Shown one piece after another: positions 48,323 to 57,168 of a DNA stretch of 64,000 nucleotides. The position numbers were made by a program, and so were the translations under genes. Positions within the stretch are counted from its first letter, which is position 1. Each line of letters begins with the position of its first letter. The DNA is from Arthrobacter sp. C2 (GTDB lineage: Bacteria > Actinomycetota > Actinomycetes > Actinomycetales > Micrococcaceae). The stretch lies in contig CP042428.1 of NCBI GenBank assembly GCA_024207135.1, positions 3,038,001 through 3,102,000 on the forward strand, read 5' to 3'. The notes beneath the pieces were generated by a model that worked only from the letters and a program-made list of their open reading frames with translations, searched no databases and was not told the origin of the DNA.

Positions 48323-48664
48323 TCAGCTTGCCGGGTCGTTTTGGAACTACCGATTCTCTTGGGCCCAGCGGCATGCGACGGCAATCATGCCTACCCATTC
48401 AAGTGTGGCTTCACGCGATGACAGGTCGAGAACGCTGTAGCCGCCATTCCGCACCTTGTGCCCAAGGTGGGCGCCCTCGGCAACGGTGCCGTCGACGGCC
48501 ACGAGCACCGGGCCGACGTCCCCATCGATCCCACCACTGAAGATGTACACGCCTGCTGTCTTGGCCTCGCCTATGACGGCAGGCGCATCGCGGACCACCC
48601 AGTCGTAGTGGTGCTCGCGGAACATCATGGCCTCACCGTCGAACGAGATCAGGTACTTTGTCAT
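48323..48664 (-). pseudogene. YCII-related (DGPF) protein gene with a stop near its end
   Basis: The open part (48347-48664, 105 codons) starts at an ATG with GAGGAAA upstream and reads as a good YCII-domain protein: MTKYLISFDGEA, VIGEAKTAGVYIFSGGI, GGYSVLDLSSREATLEW and ACRWAQENR. A TAG at 48347-48349 then interrupts it. Beyond it the same frame continues FQNDPAS and a TGA at 48323-48325, which is the usual end of this family. So a single nonsense change removed the last eight residues. The protein may still fold. YCII genes often sit beside an ECF sigma factor gene; none is intact here. Confidence 0.75.
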
Positions 48665-50799
48665 TCGGTCACTTTCCTCATCAGACACCGCCATGCCTCA
48701 ATACCGCCCTGCGAACGATTCTGATGTCCAGCGCGATTCTGGCCCTTGCACGGGAGTATGGTCAAGGAAAAACGCCCTGGCCGAGGCACAACACCTGCTC
48801 GAGTGGTACAGCATGGAAAACGAGCTATCACACGATCACCCAAAGGTGCCTCACCATGCATCGTCTTGGCGTGATCCTGATCGACAGAAGATTTGCAGAC
48901 TAATCGTGGCCAAGGTGTCCACGCCGGTGACCCGATCTGCAGCGGCTGTACGACTGTCAGACTCTGCTCGTAGTCGGCCAAATAGATGCACCCGCCAACC
49001 AGATCGACGTCCAAAACGTGGCTGGGTCAACACCAGCTCTTGGGAAATTTACGATATCAAAGGTGCGAACCACATCGGATATACCGGAACACCGCGCGGG
49101 AGCTAACAATGGCGATCTTGACGCTAGCAATACTGCCATCGTCCCCAGGTGCCTCGTGTGAAAAGGATTCTGAGTACTCGGCGCTTGGGGGACCACTCAC
49201 TACTCTCGTTGGGACTGTTGAGACGAGGCTTTCGGTAGCGCACGTGGGTCGAACGGCCAGCAGCTGTGCGGGCATCGGAAAGCACCTGGATTAGCCTCGG
49301 CCGCAGGTGGTTCCATGGTCGGGAACCGCACCACACAACTGCACCCGGAGGAGCCGAGCCCTTGGCAGGTCGGTGGCCTGAGGCGTTGCCCCTCAACCGG
49401 TGCTCAGCGGTGGGCCGACACTTGGCGTCCGGCTGCCCCGTGGCCGCCGGAGATCCTCGGGAACGCCGAAGGCCCGGCACAAGCCAGGACGCCATCGACT
49501 GCGGTCGGGGCAGGCAACATGCCGGCAGTTGCTGGCCGCCAAGGCTTGTGCCGACGGCATCCGATGAGTCACGCACGGAGCCCGCGGCGTGCCGACGCTC
49601 CCCCGCGGTCCAACGGCGTCGGCCCCGAGCGAGGTCCGAGATACTCGGCTGGAATGCCCGGCCACGTGTCGGCGGCTCGCGTGGCCGTTTGCTGGGTGCC
49701 GGCGCAAAGTCAGCGACCCCGGGTGGTTGATGTCGCCGGCCAGCCCGTCGGACGTCGCGAAGGTGCTATCCGATGCACCCAGGCGTGCTACGGCTTCGTC
49801 GCGCGCCCGCTATCGAATGCTCCGTCTTAACGGGGGCCACCGACTTTGCCGTTCGGGGGATGGCGGCTGCTTGAACGGGAGCGACTGGCTTCCAACACGT
49901 CCTGCCATGCTGAACGGCGCCGATCTTCTCGCGCCCTTTGCTACTTCAGATGCCGATCAAGATGCTCTCGTGCACGATGATGTCGATAACCACGCCGACG
50001 TCGATGCCGGAGCCGATCCGCTGGAGCCAGTCCTTCCTCAGGTACAGCGGACAGAGCACCGTCGAGCAGCAGCCGTGCTCCATGGGCTCGGGCAGCACTT
50101 GGAGACGCTTCCCGCCTGTGCGCTCCGAGAGCAGCCCATCCATCGCCGGCAGGATGGAAGCCGTATGCGCTTCCGGAAATCCACCGTGCCCATCGGCCCG
50201 GCCCGGGCAACACTTCCGTCTCAAGGCCGGGACGGCTCACTGCATCGGCTCGGACATCTACCGACGACAACGTGGCTCCCAGCAAGGCCACCGGTGGTGT
50301 CCAAGGTGGAATATTTGTGTTTTCCGGGCGTGGTCCCCACCAACAAGATCGATGGCTCCCACAGGAGCAAATATCCACGACATCTAAGGTGCCTTGCAGG
50401 GATCTCAGACAATGAAGACCTACCCAGGCTAGCGGTTCCCAATAGGACGGGATCTGGAATCAGCAGGGAGCCTCGAAGTCACCAATCCCATGAGCCCTCG
50501 GTGTCTAGAGGAGCATTTCTGCCCAGACATTGACTGCTTATCCACCAAGGCCACTCCCCAGCCCTCTCACGGGGCTCTCAGGGGCCTCAGGATGCCACTG
50601 AGGACCCGCGGGAGGGCGCAGGTGCCCTGAGCCCTCCGCCAGGCGTCTGCCTGGCCCACATGGGCGGAGGTGACGACCCGGTTGGACGGAAATGCCCGGC
50701 TTCAACCACGCGAGCGCCGCGGCTATCTGGAAACTGGCCGACTAGGATGCAAAATCGATCCCGTCGGCGCCAACGTCAGCTGGATGCCACGTTAAATCA
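48665..50799. other. Gene-poor stretch before parB
   Basis: About 2.1 kb without a supported gene. Long open frames around 49.3-50.5 kb are antisense pairs with Arg/Pro/Ser-rich products, as expected from GC-rich noncoding DNA. Around 50540-50660 there are several GC-rich inverted repeats (for example GGGCGCAGGTGCCC-like arms) that could be decayed terminators. Confidence 0.5.
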
Positions 50800-50833
50800 A
50801 GATTGCAGTGTTTCACGTGAAACACTGCAATCT
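50800..50833. promoter_or_regulatory. parS site 5 within a 34-bp perfect palindrome after parB
   Basis: The core TGTTTCACGTGAAACA is at 50809-50824. The symmetry extends to 17 bp on each side (50800-50833) without a mismatch. It lies 17 bp beyond the parB stop, so besides binding ParB it could form a hairpin that ends the parB transcript. Confidence 0.92.
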
Positions 50834-50849
50834 AGTTCGAGGGCCACGG

Positions 50850-52061
50850 CTACTTGGCTTCTGCTTCCGGCGACAAAACCCCCATGATGCGGTTCAGGTC
50901 GTCAACGCTGGCGAACTCAATGCTTACTCGACCCTTCCGGGCCCCGAGCGAGATTTTGACATTTGTATCCAACCGATCAGAAAGTGACGTTGCCAAGAAA
51001 TCGAGGCGCTCGTGGCGCTGCGTCTGCTTTGGCGCGGCCGCCTTCCGCGGTTTTTGTTGACCATCGCTCATGGCGACGGCTTCCTCCGTGGCACGCACCG
51101 ACATGCCCTCATTGACGATTCGCTGAGCCAACTTTTCAATCTCAACCACATCGGCCAGCCCCAGCAGAGCGCGCGCGTGCCCGGCGGAGATAACTCCTAC
51201 TGCAACTCTGCGCTGCACAAGAGCGGGTAGCTTCATGAGTCGAATGGTGTTGGAGATTTGGGACCTGGAGCGACCAATACGCTCCGACAGGACTTCCTGG
51301 GTGCAGGAAAACTCGCTCAGCAGCTGTTGGTAAGCGGCCGCCTCTTCGAGCGGATTGAGCTGCGAACGGTGCAGGTTTTCCAGCAAGGCGTCACGAAGAA
51401 GATCATCGTCCTGGGTTTCCCGGACAATCGCTGGAATCGTGGTCAGGCCGGCTGCCTGGGTGGCCCGCCAGCGGCGCTCACCCATGACAATCTCATAGGG
51501 CTCTTTGTCGTTCTCTCGCGACGGCCGCACGACAATTGGCTGCAGCAGCCCCACCTCGCGAATGGAATGGACCAATTCGTCCATGTGTTCTTCATCGAAG
51601 TAGGAACGGGGCTGCTTGCGGTTTGGGTGGATCTTATCAACGGCTATCTCAGCGAAACTGGCACCAGGTACGTCAACGAGGTTGTTGTCGACAGGTTCAA
51701 CCACGTCGACCTCCCCTGCTCGACCTGAGGATGCAATGAGGCCCGGCATCTGAGCACGACGCTTCTTTGCCGCAGCGGACGGAGAGGTTGTGGAGGCAGA
51801 CTTCTCGGCCGCGACTTCTTCCTCGGTCTTTCCGGGGACAAAGAACATGTCCACGGGGCGAGCCTTCTTGGCGCTCGAGGCGGTTCCCGATGCTTTGCGC
51901 TTTGGTGCTGTCAGGTCCGCGGTCTTCGCCGAGCTCGCGGTCTTCGTCTTGGATGTTTCACGTGAAACAATCTTAGGCGTTTCGTCCTCAGTCTCAACGA
52001 CAGGGCTGCTCGAAATCAACGCACCTAGACCTCGTCCTAAACCACGTCGTTTTTCCGACAT
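50850..52061 (-). CDS. parB: Chromosome partition protein ParB
   Basis: ParB is a CTPase that loads at parS and spreads to organise the origin. This 403-residue protein starts RRGLGRGLGALISS, has the ParB/Srx core (VDKIHPNRKQPRSYFDEE, then VMGERRWRATQAAGL) and a helix-turn-helix (SERIGRSRSQISNTIRLMKLP). A longer than usual Lys/Ala-rich linker (about 40-110) precedes the core. A parS site encodes residues 32-36 (VSRET). It is on the minus strand, 289 nt after parA. Confidence 0.96.
   Translation of the reverse strand: MSEKRRGLGRGLGALISSSPVVETEDETPKIVSRETSKTKTASSAKTADLTAPKRKASGTASSAKKARPVDMFFVPGKTEEEVAAEKSASTTSPSAAAKKRRAQMPGLIASSGRAGEVDVVEPVDNNLVDVPGASFAEIAVDKIHPNRKQPRSYFDEEHMDELVHSIREVGLLQPIVVRPSRENDKEPYEIVMGERRWRATQAAGLTTIPAIVRETQDDDLLRDALLENLHRSQLNPLEEAAAYQQLLSEFSCTQEVLSERIGRSRSQISNTIRLMKLPALVQRRVAVGVISAGHARALLGLADVVEIEKLAQRIVNEGMSVRATEEAVAMSDGQQKPRKAAAPKQTQRHERLDFLATSLSDRLDTNVKISLGARKGRVSIEFASVDDLNRIMGVLSPEAEAK
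51954..51969. promoter_or_regulatory. parS site 6, inside parB
   Basis: Perfect TGTTTCACGTGAAACA within the parB reading frame, read as Val-Ser-Arg-Glu-Thr. Confidence 0.95.
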
Positions 52062-52350
52062 TGGATGTTACTCCTTTTCGACACCGTTACTACCTTGACC
52101 CAAGGCAATTCTACTGGCTGGCCATTGATTGTTAAGGACGCGGCTCACGGGTGTGGCTCGCACGCCGCTGAGAAGCGATGGTTCTGCCCCTACCAACCCC
52201 CAAGGTCAAGGGGTATGCCGTGATAGAAACCGTTTCAGGACGCGGAATCCTTAAAACAACCTATTCCGAGAACATTCGGCCAAAGAATACTGTGAACCAT
52301 CACAACACCGGCCACCGATCGAACAACCTGGGTTGCTCGGTCCGGGAAAG

Positions 52351-53478
52351 CTAGCTGTTGCCTCGCTCCGCAATCTCCGCGGCTGCTTCCAAATACGAAA
52401 GGGCACCGGTGGAACTCGAATCGTACGTAATGACGGTCTGCTGGTAACTGGGAGCCTCTGAGATCCGAACGCTTCGTGGAATCAGAGCTTGGAGCACCTG
52501 GTTCGGGAAGTGTTCACGTACCTCACTGGCAACCTGTGCGGCGAGGTTCGTCCGTCCGTCGTACATGGTCAGGAGAATCGTCGAAACCGTTAGGTCCGAG
52601 TTCAAGTGCTTCTGGATCATCTCGATATTCTTCAGGAGCTGGCTCAGTCCCTCCAGCGCATAGTACTCACACTGGATTGGAATCAAAACCTCACGCGCTG
52701 CCACGAACGCATTGACCGTCAGCAGTCCCAGGCTTGGCGGGCAGTCAATGAAGACATAATCCAACCGCTCCATGCCGTTTGCATCCCGGTACTGGGCATA
52801 TTGCTCCAGTGCTCGGCGAAGCCGTTGCTCGCGAGCAACCAGGGACACCAGCTCAATTTCGGCACCGGCCAGGTGGATCGTTGCTGGCGCGACCGTAAGG
52901 TTGTCGATGTTCGGGCAGATGGCAACAACATCAGACAAAGGCATGTCATTGATGAGCACATCGTAGATGCTGTCTACGTCCGCGTGGTGTTCGATGCCCA
53001 GCGCAGTCGAGGCATTCCCCTGCGGATCGATATCGATCACCAAGACGTTGAGTCCCGCAATGGCCAAGGCGGCAGCAATGTTCACCGTGGTGGTCGTCTT
53101 GCCGACGCCACCCTTCTGGTTGCTGACCGTCATGTAACGGGTGGTATCTGGCTTCGGCAGTTTCCTCCCGCTCAGCTTTTCGCGACGCTTATGCTCGCTG
53201 GCAAGCTGGCTAGCCAATGGAGAACTATCGTCGGTGGTATCGAAAACATTTCGCACTGTCGCAGGTTCCTTCGCCACCACTATGTCCTCCCCATCGGAAT
53301 CCGTTAACTCCACGGCTTCGCTCTCATCGAGAATCGGCGCCGCGGTAAAAATTGTTTCACGTGAAACAGCTTCAACCTCAACTGAATCAATCGTTTTAGG
53401 TTGTTCTTGAGTGTTTGATGAACCAAAATTAGCGAAAAGCGCTGCAAACGGTGGAATCTTGTTAACGCTACGCTTCAA
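52351..53478 (-). CDS. parA: Chromosome partition ATPase ParA
   Basis: This 375-residue ParA/Soj ATPase has the deviant Walker A QKGGVGKTT at 121-129, followed by VLVIDIDPQGNAST and VFIDCPPSLGLLT. An N-terminal extension of about 115 residues precedes the ATPase and contains a parS-encoded VSRET at 38-42. The start is a TTG with a weak AGAGAG upstream; internal starts would remove the extension, so the exact start is uncertain. It drives origin segregation with ParB. Confidence 0.93.
   Translation of the reverse strand: MKRSVNKIPPFAALFANFGSSNTQEQPKTIDSVEVEAVSRETIFTAAPILDESEAVELTDSDGEDIVVAKEPATVRNVFDTTDDSSPLASQLASEHKRREKLSGRKLPKPDTTRYMTVSNQKGGVGKTTTTVNIAAALAIAGLNVLVIDIDPQGNASTALGIEHHADVDSIYDVLINDMPLSDVVAICPNIDNLTVAPATIHLAGAEIELVSLVAREQRLRRALEQYAQYRDANGMERLDYVFIDCPPSLGLLTVNAFVAAREVLIPIQCEYYALEGLSQLLKNIEMIQKHLNSDLTVSTILLTMYDGRTNLAAQVASEVREHFPNQVLQALIPRSVRISEAPSYQQTVITYDSSSTGALSYLEAAAEIAERGNS
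53353..53368. promoter_or_regulatory. parS site 7, inside parA
   Basis: Perfect TGTTTCACGTGAAACA in the parA N-terminal extension, again read as Val-Ser-Arg-Glu-Thr. Confidence 0.95.
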
Positions 53479-53543
53479 AACGGTTCTCTCTACTAACTCA
53501 ACAGGTGGCTTGGAGCCACCTGATACAGCCTATCGCGATTGCG

Positions 53544-54185
53544 CTAGCCTACGTTGATACGCACCACGGTCGTCGGTTCGCTGAGAATGTCTTCCCCCAC
53601 CGTCACGACCTCGGTCTTGGTTCCGCCCAGGCGGCGAATAACCTTGGCCGCCTTGTCCACTTCCTCGGCCGCGGAGCGCCCCTTGATGGCCAAAACGGTA
53701 CCCTTGCCGTGGAGCAGCGGGATGGTGAGCCCGGCAAGGTTCGTCAAGGCCGAAACCGCGCGAGCAGTGGCGAAGTCCGCATTCACGTGCTCCACTACCT
53801 GCTCGGCACGGCCCCGCATCACGGTAACGTTCTCAAGCCCGAGGTCCTCAACAACTTCGTGCAACCAGATGCAACGACGTTCCAGCGGCTCAATCAAGGT
53901 CAGCTCGAGGTCGGCGCGGGCCAGAGCGAAGGTCAACCCCGGAAGCCCCGCGCCGCTGCCGACGTCGGCAACGTGGGCACCCTCATCGATCAGATTGGCA
54001 ACGACCGCACAGTTCAAGACATGCCGCGACCACAGCCGCGGGACTTCACGAGGGCCCAACAGGCCTCGTTCCATGCCGGAGGTGGCCAGGTGCTGAACGT
54101 AGCGCTCTGCTAGCTCCAGACGGTCGCCAAACACGGTCCGGGCGGCCTGGCTCTCTTCAGCGGTAAGTTCTACTTCGTTGCTCAT
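53544..54185 (-). CDS. rsmG: 16S rRNA (guanine527-N7)-methyltransferase
   Basis: RsmG (GidB) methylates G527 of 16S rRNA. This 213-residue protein has the SAM motif VADVGSGAGLPGL and LIEPLERRCIWL, followed by VMRGRAEQV. Loss of rsmG is a known cause of low-level streptomycin resistance. It lies between khpB and parA, the usual order. Confidence 0.95.
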   Translation of the reverse strand: MSNEVELTAEESQAARTVFGDRLELAERYVQHLATSGMERGLLGPREVPRLWSRHVLNCAVVANLIDEGAHVADVGSGAGLPGLTFALARADLELTLIEPLERRCIWLHEVVEDLGLENVTVMRGRAEQVVEHVNADFATARAVSALTNLAGLTIPLLHGKGTVLAIKGRSAAEEVDKAAKVIRRLGGTKTEVVTVGEDILSEPTTVVRINVG

Positions 54186-54210
54186 AGCGTGTTGTTCCTT
54201 GGTTCCGTGC

Positions 54211-54759
54211 TTAGGAGTCGGCGCGTGAAACGACGATGTGGCGGCGAGGGCCTTCGCCTTCGGACTCGCTGTGCATGCCCAACAACCCCACGCAATCGTG
54301 AACGAGCTTGCGTTCGTAGGCGCTCATGGGATCGAGGGCCACTTCGTCGCCGGTCGCTTCGACCTTCGCGACGGCTTCCTCAGCAATACGCTTGAGCTCG
54401 CCGGCACGTCCCTGACGGTACCCGGTGATGTCCAGGACAAGGCGTGAGCGGTTGCCCGTCGCGGTCAAGACAGCCAGTCGTGTGAGCTCCTGCAGGGAGT
54501 CCAGGACCTCGCCCTTGGAACCGATCAGGCGATGCAGGGACGCCTCGTCTTCAGGCTCCCCGGCGATTGAGATATAGGTTCGTCCACCACGGACTTCAAT
54601 GTCGATGTCGCCGTCGAGATCGGCGATGTCCAGCAGTTCCTCGAGGTAGTCCGCGGCGATGTCGCCTTCTTCTTCAATGCTGCTGGCAGCATCAAGAACT
54701 TCGGTTTCCTCAGCCGGAATAGTGGTCTCAATAGCGTCGCTCTGCTCAACATTGCTCAT
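54211..54759 (-). CDS. khpB: RNA-binding protein KhpB/Jag (KH and R3H domains)
   Basis: This 182-residue protein has an acidic N-terminus, a KH domain with LIGSKGEVLDSLQEL, and an R3H domain (DPMSAYERKLVHDCVG). Jag-type proteins bind RNA and influence cell division and envelope growth. The start lies only 2 nt after the yidC stop, indicating co-translation. Confidence 0.94.
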   Translation of the reverse strand: MSNVEQSDAIETTIPAEETEVLDAASSIEEEGDIAADYLEELLDIADLDGDIDIEVRGGRTYISIAGEPEDEASLHRLIGSKGEVLDSLQELTRLAVLTATGNRSRLVLDITGYRQGRAGELKRIAEEAVAKVEATGDEVALDPMSAYERKLVHDCVGLLGMHSESEGEGPRRHIVVSRADS

Positions 54760-54761
54760 GG

Positions 54762-55727
54762 CTACTTCTTCTTCCTGTTCTTGCGCTGTGGCTGGACGCG
54801 CTGCACCTTTGGCTCTTCAACGATCGCTTCCGCAGCCTCCGCGTCGGCCTTCTTCTGCCCTATGGGGGGAAGGCCCTTGGCTGCGCGGCGCTCATTGAGT
54901 TCGCGCTCGGCCTGTGAACCCGGAGTCGGGTTGTTGCGAATGACGTAGTACTGCTGGGCCAAGGTCCACACGTTGGTGGCCGTCCAGTAGATCAAAACAC
55001 CGATCGGGAAGTTGATGCCACCGATGCCGAATACCAGCGGCAGGATGTACAACATGATCTTCTGCTGCTGCATGAAGGGGCCTTCGAGGGCTTCCTTCGT
55101 CATGTTCTTGGACATGATCTGCTTCTGCGTAATGAACTGGGAGGCGGTCATCGCCAGGATCATCACGATGGCAACAACGATTACTGCGCCATTGATCGGT
55201 CCATCTGAATTGATGGTGCCAAGGAAGGTTTCGGAAAGCCGGGCACCGAAGATCGAAGACTGGTCGAAGCTCTTGATGTGGTCGGCCGACAGCTTGCCGA
55301 CGCTTTCACCGGCGGCGCTGGCCTGGGAGGCACTGTTCAAGACGCGGAAGAGCGCGAAGAAGAACGGCATCTGGACAAGCATCGGCAAGCAGGAAGACAG
55401 CGGGTTGGTCTTGTGCTTCTTGAACAGGGCACGCTGCTCGGCAATCATCGCCTGCTGCGAGAGCTGGTCCTTCTTGCCCTTGTACTTCGCCTGGAGCTTG
55501 CGTAGATCTGGCTGAAGTGCCTGCATGGCGCGCTGAGCCTTGATCTGCTTCACGAATACAGGGATCAGTGCGGTTCGAATCAACAAAACCAGGAAGATGA
55601 TGGACAGCGTCCATGTCCAACCGGAGTTGGGATCCATGCCAATGGATGTGAACAGTTCGTGGAAGGCCCAAAGGATCCACGAGACTACGTACCGAAACGG
55701 GGTCAGTATCAGGTCAAGGAAGTTCAT
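54762..55727 (-). CDS. yidC: Membrane protein insertase YidC
   Basis: This 321-residue insertase has several hydrophobic segments and the cytoplasmic coiled-coil region (LRKLQAKYKGKKDQLSQQ). SSCLPMLVQMPFFFALFRVL is the conserved core. The C-terminus is strongly basic (QRKNRKKK), as in forms that bind ribosomes. Located between yidD and khpB. Confidence 0.95.
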   Translation of the reverse strand: MNFLDLILTPFRYVVSWILWAFHELFTSIGMDPNSGWTWTLSIIFLVLLIRTALIPVFVKQIKAQRAMQALQPDLRKLQAKYKGKKDQLSQQAMIAEQRALFKKHKTNPLSSCLPMLVQMPFFFALFRVLNSASQASAAGESVGKLSADHIKSFDQSSIFGARLSETFLGTINSDGPINGAVIVVAIVMILAMTASQFITQKQIMSKNMTKEALEGPFMQQQKIMLYILPLVFGIGGINFPIGVLIYWTATNVWTLAQQYYVIRNNPTPGSQAERELNERRAAKGLPPIGQKKADAEAAEAIVEEPKVQRVQPQRKNRKKK

Positions 55728-55742
55728 TACCGGTCATGCTCC

Positions 55743-56102
55743 TCAGGCCGCGTCTGCGGCGTCTTCGTCGGCGGGAATCGGAGGATGATTCAACACCATG
55801 ATCTTGGGGGTCTTGCCTTCTGGCCAAATCCGTCGGCCTTCGGGAACGTAATCGATCCCGCCATGGCTGAACGGATTACATCTTAAGACACGCCAGATGG
55901 TTAATCCGATGCCTTTGACGGCTCCATGAACCGTAACCGCTTCAAGGCCGTAAGCCGAGCAGCTGGGAAAATAGCGACAAACATCGCCGTAGATCGGCGA
56001 AATGATCCTGCGATAGACCATGAGGAAACCGATGATGAGGTTTCTGGGCATATCAATCAGGAACCAGAGGATCCCTGTTCTGGGCCTAGAATCCTTTTTC
56101 AC
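55743..56102 (-). CDS. yidD: Membrane protein insertion efficiency factor YidD
   Basis: This 119-residue protein has the YidD cysteines in CRYFPSCSAYGLEAV and RVLRCNPFSHGG. The GTG at 56102 overlaps rnpA by 17 nt and has AGGTG upstream. A shorter form from the ATG at 56051 (102 residues) is possible. The longer open frame beyond runs antisense-like through rnpA in another frame and is not real. Confidence 0.88.
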   Translation of the reverse strand: MKKDSRPRTGILWFLIDMPRNLIIGFLMVYRRIISPIYGDVCRYFPSCSAYGLEAVTVHGAVKGIGLTIWRVLRCNPFSHGGIDYVPEGRRIWPEGKTPKIMVLNHPPIPADEDAADAA

Positions 56103-56454
56103 GCTTCGCACCTGCCTTAGGAACAACCGAACCAAGCCCGGACCGGACTTGCTGGCTAAGCTCGTCCCAATCGATGTCCGCGGAACCAGGCAATGCCCGG
56201 AGCACGACATCGAGGCCGGTGGCATCCGCAGTGAACTGCGCGGCCAGTGCACGCATTCGTCGCTTGACGAGATTGCGCTGCACGGCATTGCCAACGGCCT
56301 TGGAAACGATAAAACCAAAACGGTTATTGCCTTGGGGTTCTTCAGAACGAACCCGTGCATATAGCACTACGTTCCGGCGCCCAGTGCGGGCGCCGGAACG
56401 TACAGTGGCTGTAAAGTCCTGCGAAAGGCGCAGTCGTTGATTCTTTGGCAACAC
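56086..56454 (-). CDS. rnpA: Ribonuclease P protein component
   Basis: This 122-residue basic protein supports RNase P RNA in tRNA 5' maturation. The RNR-type motif appears as AVQRNLVKRRMRALA. GTG start. It lies between rpmH and yidD, with overlap to yidD. Confidence 0.95.
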   Translation of the reverse strand: MLPKNQRLRLSQDFTATVRSGARTGRRNVVLYARVRSEEPQGNNRFGFIVSKAVGNAVQRNLVKRRMRALAAQFTADATGLDVVLRALPGSADIDWDELSQQVRSGLGSVVPKAGAKREKGF

Positions 56455-56529
56455 GACGTCACGCGTCGAGTCTGAAAAACAAAGAACCCACGAAAACCTG
56501 CGCTATTTCAGGACAGTAGTGCTTAATGG

Positions 56530-56667
56530 TTATGCAGAAAGTTCGACGCGACCCTTGGCGCGGCGGGTTGCCAAAATGGCACGGCCTGCACGGGTACGCA
56601 TACGAAGTCGGAAACCGTGCTTCTTGGCACGACGACGGTTATTCGGCTGAAAAGTCCGCTTGCTCAC
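56530..56667 (-). CDS. rpmH: Ribosomal protein L34
   Basis: A 45-residue protein, too short for usual ORF cutoffs. It reads [18 protein letters not shown] at the start and ends RVELSA. GTG start at 56667. L34 is a 50S subunit protein and rpmH marks the origin side of the rnpA operon. Confidence 0.97.
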   Translation of the reverse strand: MSKRTFQPNNRRRAKKHGFRLRMRTRAGRAILATRRAKGRVELSA

Positions 56668-57168
56668 GGTAGTAACTCCAAGACGATCATGTGATGCGCC
56701 TTGCCCGTTGCTAATAAGTAGGGAAGAACAGGCCGACGCTCGTATTCAGGTGGCCCTTGTGGACTGCTCCGCGCATTCGACAATCCGAAGACTTTCAAAG
56801 GCACCTCACAGTGCCAAAAGTGCACACATAGGACTACACAACGATAGGGGTGCAAGTGAAGGTACGTCAAATTGAGCCCATTCGCGTTCCACCCGGGCCC
56901 TGTGCACTATGTGATCTTGGTTGTGGATACCGCGGTGGATAAACGCCCAAAAACCTCGAATATCTGCTCTGACGCTTTTGTCCTGGATCTCAATTTTTAC
57001 TTGCAACCATGCAGATTTGCAAGCCTCTGAGAGATATCCACCTCAAGTTATCCACCGACTGTGCATAACGCTGTGGATGACCGCTAGAATCATCTAGTTG
57101 GGGTTCGGCAGTCGAGGGCCCCATTCGTCGCCCGTTTGGTCGATGTAACAGAACGAAGGGGCCTAATT
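56668..57168. promoter_or_regulatory. rpmH-dnaA intergenic region with DnaA-box-like sequences
   Basis: This 501-nt spacer holds divergent promoters for rpmH and dnaA. Near-consensus DnaA boxes (8 of 9 matches to TTATCCACA in either orientation) are at 56922-56930, 56934-56942, 57048-57056, 57060-57068 and 57072-57080. They lie just upstream of dnaA, consistent with autoregulation or a role as part of oriC. Confidence 0.75.

Noticed and set aside
48165-48440. Plus-strand frame antisense to the YCII relic
   Set aside because: Composition is plausible but there is no ribosome binding site, no family recognised, and it overlaps a clear relic on the other strand.
49589-50533. Long plus-strand open frame of 314 codons before parB
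   Set aside because: It has no ribosome binding site, Arg/Pro/Ser-rich low-information composition, competing open frames on the other strand and no recognisable motif. Such frames are expected in GC-rich noncoding DNA.
42392-50799. Prophage, integrated plasmid or insertion sequence as the cause of the gene-poor region
   Set aside because: No integrase, transposase, terminal inverted repeats, tRNA attachment site or phage structural gene was recognised. The relics are ordinary chromosomal families.
54221-54236. Further parS-like sequence near CGTGAAACG at the khpB end
   Set aside because: Only one half matches; the other half lacks the TGTTTCAC arm, so it is not a parS site.
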